Positions 31,636 through 37,063 of a stretch of DNA of 37,063 bases are shown here, one piece after another. Source of the DNA: JAADEM01 sp965371855 (GTDB lineage: Bacteria > Bacteroidota > Bacteroidia > Bacteroidales > Marinilabiliaceae); contig CBDUZZ010000047.1 of assembly GCA_965371855.1 (NCBI GenBank), positions 1-37,063 on the forward strand, in the 5' to 3' direction. Under the pieces are notes generated by a model. It did no database searches. It was not told the origin of the DNA and saw only the letters and a program-made list of their open reading frames with translations. How positions within the stretch are numbered: position 1 is the first letter of the stretch; the number at the start of each line of letters is the position of its first letter. The translations under genes were made by a program, and so were the position numbers.

Positions 31636-32955
31636 ATGGATATATTTTTTAAAACAATACAGCTACTACTAAGCTTATCTATTCTGGTTATTTTACATGA
31701 GTTTGGACATTTTTTCTTTGCCAAGCTTTTTAAAACACGGGTTGAGAAGTTTTATCTGTTTTTTAATCCCTGGTTTTCTTTGTTTAAATTCAAAAAAGGA
31801 GATACAGAGTATGGTTTAGGTTGGCTGCCTTTGGGAGGATATGTGAAGATTTCCGGAATGATAGATGAGTCGATGGATAAAGAGGCGATGAAACTACCTC
31901 CTCAACCATGGGAATTCAGAGCAAAGCCTGCCTGGCAAAGATTACTTATTATGACTGGAGGAGTTCTGGTTAATTTCATTACAGCTCTTGTTATATTTTG
32001 GATGGTATTGTATATCTGGGGTCAGGCATATTTTGATTCTGATAGTGCCAAATACGGATTTCATTATGCATCGGTAGCCCACGAGATTGGATTGCAAGAT
32101 GGTGACAGGGTTACTCATGTTGACACTTTTAAGGTAAAAACAATATCAGATATAGCCAGATATATTTTATTGGAGGACACAAAAGATTTAACGGTTGTTA
32201 GAAATGATTCAACAATTAAAATTCCGATACCTGAAGATTTCGACCAAAAGATACTCGCTTCGGGCGTTAAGGAATTTGCCGTCTTCCAGATTCCTACAGT
32301 AATTGATTCTGTTGTTCCAAAACACGGTGCTGCAAAAGCCGGGATAATGAAAGGCGACAGTGTGGTTGCTGTTAACGGTAAGCCTGCTTTGTATTTTCAT
32401 CAATTTCAAGATGAGATTGTTAGTAATGCCGGAAAAACGATTTCTGTTGAGTTGATTAGAGATACTACATTGTGGGCATTTGATATTCAGGTATCTAAAA
32501 AGGGAAAAATAGGAGTTGGAAATAAGCAGCCATCTTTTATAAAGATTAAACAGTTTAAATATGGTTTTTGGGAAGCTGCACCGGCAGGTATTAAGAAAGG
32601 TTTTAATATTCTGATTGACTATGTTAAACAACTTAAGCTTATTTTCACCAAAGAAGGTGTTAAGCAGATAGGTGGTTTCGGAACAATTGGTAATTTATTC
32701 CCTGCTACCTGGGACTGGTATGTTTTCTGGAGTAACACAGCATTGATATCTCTTATTCTGGCATTTATGAATATTTTACCCATTCCGGCTCTTGATGGAG
32801 GACATGTGTTATTCCTGCTGTATGAAATGGTAACAGGCAGAAAACCAAGTGATAAATTTTTAGAGCATGCACAGATTGTAGGAATGATACTATTGTTTGG
32901 ATTATTACTTTATGCAAACGGGAATGATATTTTTAAAGCTTTTTTTAGTAATTAG
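31636..32955 (+). CDS. rseP: RseP-type site-2 (intramembrane) metalloprotease
   Basis: A 439-residue membrane zinc protease. The active-site helix carries H21-E22-F-G-H25 ('ILHEFGHFFFA'). The third zinc ligand lies in 'NILPIPALDGGHVLF' (about 378-392), the conserved NxLPxPxLDGGH. Between the membrane helices are two PDZ-like regions (about 130-200 and 210-290), as in E. coli RseP. RseP-type proteases cut anti-sigma factors and leftover signal peptides in the membrane. It stands 41 bases ahead of tatA in the same direction, and the two may share a transcript. Confidence 0.95.
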   Translation: MDIFFKTIQLLLSLSILVILHEFGHFFFAKLFKTRVEKFYLFFNPWFSLFKFKKGDTEYGLGWLPLGGYVKISGMIDESMDKEAMKLPPQPWEFRAKPAWQRLLIMTGGVLVNFITALVIFWMVLYIWGQAYFDSDSAKYGFHYASVAHEIGLQDGDRVTHVDTFKVKTISDIARYILLEDTKDLTVVRNDSTIKIPIPEDFDQKILASGVKEFAVFQIPTVIDSVVPKHGAAKAGIMKGDSVVAVNGKPALYFHQFQDEIVSNAGKTISVELIRDTTLWAFDIQVSKKGKIGVGNKQPSFIKIKQFKYGFWEAAPAGIKKGFNILIDYVKQLKLIFTKEGVKQIGGFGTIGNLFPATWDWYVFWSNTALISLILAFMNILPIPALDGGHVLFLLYEMVTGRKPSDKFLEHAQIVGMILLFGLLLYANGNDIFKAFFSN

Positions 32956-32996
32956 CATCTAAAGATTATTAAATTTGTAAATAAAAACTTAATACA

Positions 32997-33206
32997 ATGG
33001 ATAGTTCAAACATTTTTTTATTAATGCCAAGTGGATATGAGTGGATTCTTGTTATTCTGGCTATCGTTTTATTATTTGGTGGTAGAAAAATTCCTGAATT
33101 GATGAAAGGATTAGGACAAGGAATGAAAGAATTTAAGAAAGCCAGAAACGAGAATGCGGCTGAAAAAGATGCTGGAGAGGAAAAGAAAGATTCTATTAAA
33201 GAATAA
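32997..33206 (+). CDS. tatA: twin-arginine translocase subunit TatA/E
   Basis: A 69-residue protein with the TatA layout: a short periplasmic N-terminus, one hydrophobic helix (about 13-29, 'EWILVILAIVLLFGGRKIPE') with the FG hinge, an amphipathic helix 'MKGLGQGMKEFKKA' (about 32-45) and a charged tail. TatA forms the pore for export of folded proteins. At least one Tat-type substrate is encoded in the window (5714-7090). No tatC is seen here. A -7 box TAAATTTG is at 32970-32977, 19 nt before the ATG, and a terminator follows at 33253. Confidence 0.92.
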   Translation: MDSSNIFLLMPSGYEWILVILAIVLLFGGRKIPELMKGLGQGMKEFKKARNENAAEKDAGEEKKDSIKE

Positions 33207-33252
33207 TTGATAAGTTTTTCTTTAGCAAATTAGTATCATTATTAATTTATTC

Positions 33253-33290
33253 AGGTCGGTAGATATATGTTTTGTCCGACCTTTTATTTT
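33253..33290 (+). terminator. intrinsic terminator after tatA
   Basis: AGGTCGG (33253-33259) pairs with CCGACCT (33276-33282) across a 16-nt loop and is followed by TTTATTTTTT. An upstream alternative start of the next gene (33267) would fall inside it, supporting the start at 33309. Confidence 0.75.
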
Positions 33291-33308
33291 TTACAACGAG
33301 ATGCAAAA

Positions 33309-34523
33309 ATGAAACAATACGGTTATAAATTTATATTTATAGTTTCTTTTACGATTGTTTCATGTTCTTTACATGCTCAGAATGTTTTACCTAACTCATC
33401 GGAGACTGATTATCCGAAATGGTTATATCAAAGCCGTTTTAAAGAACTTGATAGTAAAACACCTTTAAAACTTGAATATAATAATCAGGTACAGGCATAT
33501 ATTGATGTATATGTAAAAAAACGCCGCGAACACCTAAGCCGAATAGTTGGCAGATCGGAGTATTACTTTCCTCTGTTTGAGGAGTATTTAAGTAAATATA
33601 ACCTTCCTTTAGAACTTAAATATCTTGCAATCGTTGAATCAGCACTTGACCCTCGTGCTAAATCCTCTTCAGGTGCAATGGGCTTATGGCAGTTTCTATA
33701 CCATGCTGCTCGTATGGTTGATTTGAAAGTGGATTCATACATAGATGATAGGTGTGATCCGGTAAAAAGTACCATTGCTGCTTGTAGATATCTCGATTAT
33801 CTTTATCGTAACCTTAATGACTGGCAACTGGCACTTGCCGCATATAACGGAGGTCTGGGAATGGTAAAGAAAGCTATTGAACGGTCGGGTGGGAAAACCA
33901 ATTTCTGGGAACTTCAACCTTATTTGCCTGATCAGGTGAAGGCATACGTGCCTGCTTTCATGGCTGTAAATTATGTTATGAAGTATTATAAAAATTACGA
34001 TATTAAACCCAAGCCTTTTTTTATTGGATTTGATGAAGTGGATACTGTATATATTAATAAGCCAATGACAATAAAACAGGTTAGTGAAGCTGCGGGAGTT
34101 GATAAAGACATTGTTAAATGGTTAAATCCAGTTTTTACAAAAGATTTTATTCCGGCTGCTGACCTACCGGTGCGTATATTTTTACCTTCAGCAAATGTCA
34201 CAGAATTTATTAAAAATGAGCCAAAACTTGAACCGGCTAAATATCCGGGACTAACCTTTGTTCCGATAGGTGATACGCAGAATAGAAGGAAAACACAGTG
34301 TACAGTGAAGAAAGGTGAGTTTTTTCATAAAATTGCTATCAGATACAAATGTCGTGTTAATGACATTGTATATTGGAATAAACTTAAATCCAGAAATCTT
34401 TATCCCGGCCAGAAACTCACTGTTTGGGAGCCTGTTCCTGATGATACATTTTTCATTGTTGATGAATTAAATTATGAAAAAAGAAAAATATATATTAACT
34501 TTAACTATTCATTTAGTTATTAG
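33309..34523 (+). CDS. MltD-like lytic transglycosylase with LysM
   Basis: A 404-residue exported murein hydrolase, from MKQYGYK at 33309 with a signal peptide ending 'SLHAQ'. The SLT domain (about 80-230) has the catalytic glutamate E110 in 'IVESALDPRAKSSSGAMGLW' and 'ALAAYNGGLGMVKKA' (about 175-189), both standard for family-1 lytic transglycosylases. A LysM-type peptidoglycan-binding domain is at about 335-380 ('VKKGEFFHKIAIRYKCRVND' and 'NLYPGQKLTVW'). It cleaves glycan strands in the periplasm. The next gene starts 30 bases after its stop codon, so an operon is likely. Confidence 0.93.
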   Translation: MKQYGYKFIFIVSFTIVSCSLHAQNVLPNSSETDYPKWLYQSRFKELDSKTPLKLEYNNQVQAYIDVYVKKRREHLSRIVGRSEYYFPLFEEYLSKYNLPLELKYLAIVESALDPRAKSSSGAMGLWQFLYHAARMVDLKVDSYIDDRCDPVKSTIAACRYLDYLYRNLNDWQLALAAYNGGLGMVKKAIERSGGKTNFWELQPYLPDQVKAYVPAFMAVNYVMKYYKNYDIKPKPFFIGFDEVDTVYINKPMTIKQVSEAAGVDKDIVKWLNPVFTKDFIPAADLPVRIFLPSANVTEFIKNEPKLEPAKYPGLTFVPIGDTQNRRKTQCTVKKGEFFHKIAIRYKCRVNDIVYWNKLKSRNLYPGQKLTVWEPVPDDTFFIVDELNYEKRKIYINFNYSFSY

Positions 34524-34553
34524 TATTTGTTTTTACTCTTTAAAGATTTTACC

Positions 34554-35558
34554 ATGAAAAAATTTAGAATCGTATCTCTTTTAATACTTTTCATCCCTCT
34601 GTTTTTTGCCTGTAAAAATACAGATGGATATAAACCAAATGCGGGAGGCAAAGCCGGTGAATTGTTAGTAGTGATGGATGATAACTGGAAAAAGTCTGAT
34701 GCAGGTGAAACACTAATGAGTGTTGTGAAACAGCCTTATCTTGGTTTGCCACAGCCTGAACCAATGTTTGATATTTCAGTAACTTCATATGTCGGATTTA
34801 GTGATTTCATGAAGACATACCGGAATCTTGTATTGACAAAAATATCGCCTAAAGTTGAGGTTGATACAGTGTTGTATTATAAAGATGTATGGGCAAAGGG
34901 CCAGGCGATGGTACGTATTAATGCTAAAACGGAAGAAGGATTCATTAGTTTGATTAAGCGTCAGGAAATAAAACTGTTGAGTTTCTTTAATAAAGCAGAG
35001 CGTAATCGTAGTATCAAATCTTTCCGAAAATATATCCATAAAGAGTTTTCGGATAAAGTAAGAGATAAGTATGGCGTTTTTGTTTCTATTCCATCTAATC
35101 TTCAACGTATAACTGAGAAGAAAGATTTTATTTGGATGAACGAAGGAAGCGCTGCAGCCAGTCAGGGTATTATGATTTATTCATTCGATTATGTGGGTGA
35201 TGGAACTTTCTCGAAGGTGTATTTATTGAATAAACGTGATTCTATTCTGAAAAAAAATATTCCGGGGCCAACGGAAGGATCATATATGGCTACAGAGATG
35301 AAATTCCCTCCAATATATAAAACAACAAAAATTAATGGTGAGAAGGTTGTTGAAATGCGCGGTTTATGGAAGGTGATTGGTGACATGATGGGCGGACCAT
35401 GGATATTACAAGCTCATCTGGATAAAGAGAATAACCGGGTAATCGTACTTGACGGCTATGTTTATTCTCCCGAGGAAACAGATAAACGTGATAAAATACG
35501 CCGGATTGAAGCTGTGATGTATTCATATAAAACATTGGAAAAAAAAGAGAAGAAGTAA
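34554..35558 (+). CDS. DUF4837 family lipoprotein
   Basis: A 334-residue protein from MKKFRIVS at 34554. The signal ends in the lipobox 'LFFAC' (cysteine about residue 20), so it is a lipoprotein. The body matches DUF4837, a Bacteroidota-specific family: 'GKAGELLVVMDDNW' (about 31-44), 'QPEPMFDISVTSYVGFSDF' and 'EMRGLWKVIGDMMGGPW' (about 268-284). The function is unknown. It follows the lytic transglycosylase by 30 bases, a pairing that suggests a cell-envelope role. A terminator follows at 35686. Confidence 0.88.
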   Translation: MKKFRIVSLLILFIPLFFACKNTDGYKPNAGGKAGELLVVMDDNWKKSDAGETLMSVVKQPYLGLPQPEPMFDISVTSYVGFSDFMKTYRNLVLTKISPKVEVDTVLYYKDVWAKGQAMVRINAKTEEGFISLIKRQEIKLLSFFNKAERNRSIKSFRKYIHKEFSDKVRDKYGVFVSIPSNLQRITEKKDFIWMNEGSAAASQGIMIYSFDYVGDGTFSKVYLLNKRDSILKKNIPGPTEGSYMATEMKFPPIYKTTKINGEKVVEMRGLWKVIGDMMGGPWILQAHLDKENNRVIVLDGYVYSPEETDKRDKIRRIEAVMYSYKTLEKKEKK

Positions 35559-35685
35559 TAGTTATTAGTAAAAATCATTTGGCAATTGATACTGTAGAAA
35601 TTGAAAAGAGTGAGGAGTTTGAGGAGTATCACCAGATGTTTGTTTAATAGGTTTATTTGATTTCTATTTGTTTTATTATACTTTT

Positions 35686-35733
35686 AAGGTGTTTATATCC
35701 TCCATATTTGGAGTTATATAAGCACCTTTTATT
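35686..35733 (+). terminator. intrinsic terminator after the DUF4837 gene
   Basis: AAGGTG...TTATAT (35686-35698) pairs with TTATATAA...CACCTT (35714-35728), with a further CTCC/GGAG stem inside, followed by TTATTATT. The rest of 35559-35810 is AT-rich, without a recognisable gene. Confidence 0.7.
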
Positions 35734-35810
35734 ATTACAAAGAAGAAATATAAGTACTAGTAACTATATACATACGTTCTCTGCAATTTTAAAAACAAAA
35801 AATAAACATT

Positions 35811-36869
35811 ATGAAACAAATTACATTCTTAATCCTTGGCACCTTTATTTTTATCATCTCCTGTTCAAATAACCCACAAAAGTTATTGAATCAAACACAA
35901 ATTAAAATGTTGGGGTATGAAAGTATTAATTATTACCAGAAAGCCTTTTACCCAAATCCTATGGGAACATTTGATACTCTTGAAACTTCAAATCTATTGA
36001 GCAAAAATGAAAAAAGTTTAGGTGGCTATGACTATATTACAAAATCCGGCGGAAAGGATCTTGTTGACATTGGTGGAGAGTTTAAATCTATAATTCACAG
36101 TGATAAAACTGTACATCTTCAAGTAAGAGATCCCCGAATAATGAGATATTCCCCACTCACATTTTTAAGGCAAACTGACTGGAAATTTGTCAGTGATACG
36201 ATTCTTGATGAAAAAAAACTCAGTGATTATTACAGAGTTGAAAAAGATACAATTGTAGGTGGAAACAAGATATATACAGAACAGCACATCTTTATCAATA
36301 CATCTTCAAAACTACTTGAAAGGTTTGAACGAAGAAATTACTTCAAAGAAAAACTCAGTCAAACAATAGTGTTTGAGTATTCAAACTACAATTATGACAA
36401 AACAGGTAGCAAACTTACTTATAACGTTCCAGTAGATTATACATTCTCCTCTGGAAAAAATAGTAAAACTTGCCTAAAAGAAGGACAAGAAGCCCCACGC
36501 TTTATTGGTAAGGACTTACAGAACAATCCTTTTAACTTAGAAGATTATCATGGAAACAAAGTACTATTAGTTTTTTCAACTATAAGATGTGGTGCTTGCA
36601 TAATGACGCTTGAACATTTTAATCAAAAAGATTATCATCTCTCAGATAAAATCTCTGCAGTATATATTTATCCTATTGATAAACAAAAAGAGGTAATTGA
36701 ATATGTTAATAAAGTTACTGCTCCATTTCCAGTAATCTCCAATGCAAAAGAAATTGGGGAAATTTACGGAGTATCAAGATTCCCTTCACTTTTCCTTATT
36801 GATGAAAAGGGAATAATCGAGAAAGTCAGTGGATATAATAAAGAATTTTTGGAAAGTTTAAAAAATTAG
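35811..36869 (+). CDS. thioredoxin-fold (TlpA/AhpC-type) lipoprotein
   Basis: A 352-residue lipoprotein; the signal ends 'FIFIISC' with the lipid cysteine at residue 18. Residues 20-215 form a beta-rich domain of the kind found before redox domains in Bacteroidota, without a named family. The C-terminal 130 residues are a thioredoxin-like domain: 'KEGQEAPRFIGKDLQ', then the redox motif C260-G-A-C263 in 'FSTIRCGACIMTLEH', and the cis-proline region 'YGVSRFPSLFLIDEKG' (about 322-337). It probably reduces or isomerises disulfides, or protects against oxidants, in the periplasm. Its composition is more AT-rich than the core genes upstream, and an attC-like palindrome follows, so it may be acquired. 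Confidence 0.85.
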   Translation: MKQITFLILGTFIFIISCSNNPQKLLNQTQIKMLGYESINYYQKAFYPNPMGTFDTLETSNLLSKNEKSLGGYDYITKSGGKDLVDIGGEFKSIIHSDKTVHLQVRDPRIMRYSPLTFLRQTDWKFVSDTILDEKKLSDYYRVEKDTIVGGNKIYTEQHIFINTSSKLLERFERRNYFKEKLSQTIVFEYSNYNYDKTGSKLTYNVPVDYTFSSGKNSKTCLKEGQEAPRFIGKDLQNNPFNLEDYHGNKVLLVFSTIRCGACIMTLEHFNQKDYHLSDKISAVYIYPIDKQKEVIEYVNKVTAPFPVISNAKEIGEIYGVSRFPSLFLIDEKGIIEKVSGYNKEFLESLKN

Positions 36870-36923
36870 GTGATAAAAAACTGCAGAGAACACGCAATAT
36901 AAAAAATTGGGCAGATAGTCGTA

Positions 36924-37017
36924 AATATGAGCATTTTAACATTAAATAAACGGTGTAGTATATTGAAAGATTGGAGTTTCAAAATGCCCAACATTTTCAT
37001 ATTGCCACCGTTACCCA
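36924..37017. repeat. attC-like palindrome E
   Basis: AATATGAGCATTTTAA (36924-36939) pairs with parts of CAAAATGCCC...TTTTCATATT (36980-37003), and the right end is CACCGTTACCC (37007-37017), close to ACCGTTATGC of site C and ACCGTTAGTG of site D. The stem has larger bulges than in A-D. It begins some 50 bases after the stop of the thioredoxin-fold gene. No further gene is seen up to the end of the window. Confidence 0.35.
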
Positions 37018-37063
37018 TTATTTAAAAAAACGAGAAAACATAGAAATTAAAATTAGGATAATA

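Overview
The window reads as a chromosomal segment of a Bacteroidota bacterium, probably of the Bacteroidales/Marinilabiliales type. The evidence is low GC with AT-rich spacers, -7 boxes of the TAnnTTTG type, a giant hybrid two-component regulator (HTCS), a DUF4837 lipoprotein, a DUF6807/ThuA/Gfo-Idh sugar cluster and a polysaccharide-degradation (PUL-like) gene set. The order-level placement is inference. No tRNA, rRNA, CRISPR array, transposase or integrase gene was seen.

Layout. (1) 1-3.4 kb is an accessory zone of small genes: an orphan membrane protein, a HigBA-type toxin-antitoxin pair with a readable promoter and operator, a doubtful 85-residue frame and a DUF4160/DUF2442 pair. They are separated by long imperfect palindromes that resemble integron attC sites. 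The zone ends in what looks like the 5' end of a group II intron, cut off and joined to a split lysine exporter (LysO) whose first half is missing. (2) 4.1-9.2 kb is a minus-strand operon of four exported proteins: DUF6807, ThuA, a Tat-exported Gfo/Idh oxidoreductase and a Gfo/Idh lipoprotein. This suggests periplasmic sugar oxidation or modification. (3) 9.3-10.6 kb holds an overlapping LMW phosphatase and fructosamine-kinase pair, which can be read as a protein-deglycation unit. (4) 10.7-22.8 kb holds a cytidylate-kinase-like gene, the HTCS regulator, nth, a ZupT-type zinc transporter, a FucP-type sugar symporter, an unknown 189-residue protein, a strong candidate small RNA and mutS2. (5) 22.9-31.5 kb is a PUL remnant: a beta-helix lipoprotein resembling GH141, a GH2 enzyme and a PhoD-like phosphatase. 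They are followed by a mosaic of sulfatase fragments and a collapsed GH78 rhamnosidase. (6) 31.6-36.9 kb is mostly core: rseP, tatA, a LysM lytic transglycosylase, a DUF4837 lipoprotein and a thioredoxin-fold lipoprotein. Another attC-like palindrome lies at the right edge.

How it fits together. The intact sugar genes (DUF6807/ThuA/Gfo-Idh, GH2, beta-helix enzyme, FucP-type symporter, HTCS) fit use of deoxysugar-rich and possibly sulfated polysaccharide. No SusC/SusD pair is present, and the rhamnosidase and sulfatases are broken, so the locus appears to be eroding. The best candidates for undescribed elements are the ~120-nt minus-strand RNA at 19.9-20.0 kb, the attC-like palindrome family around the small accessory genes, and two promoters that place transcription start almost on the ATG (1641 and 9186).
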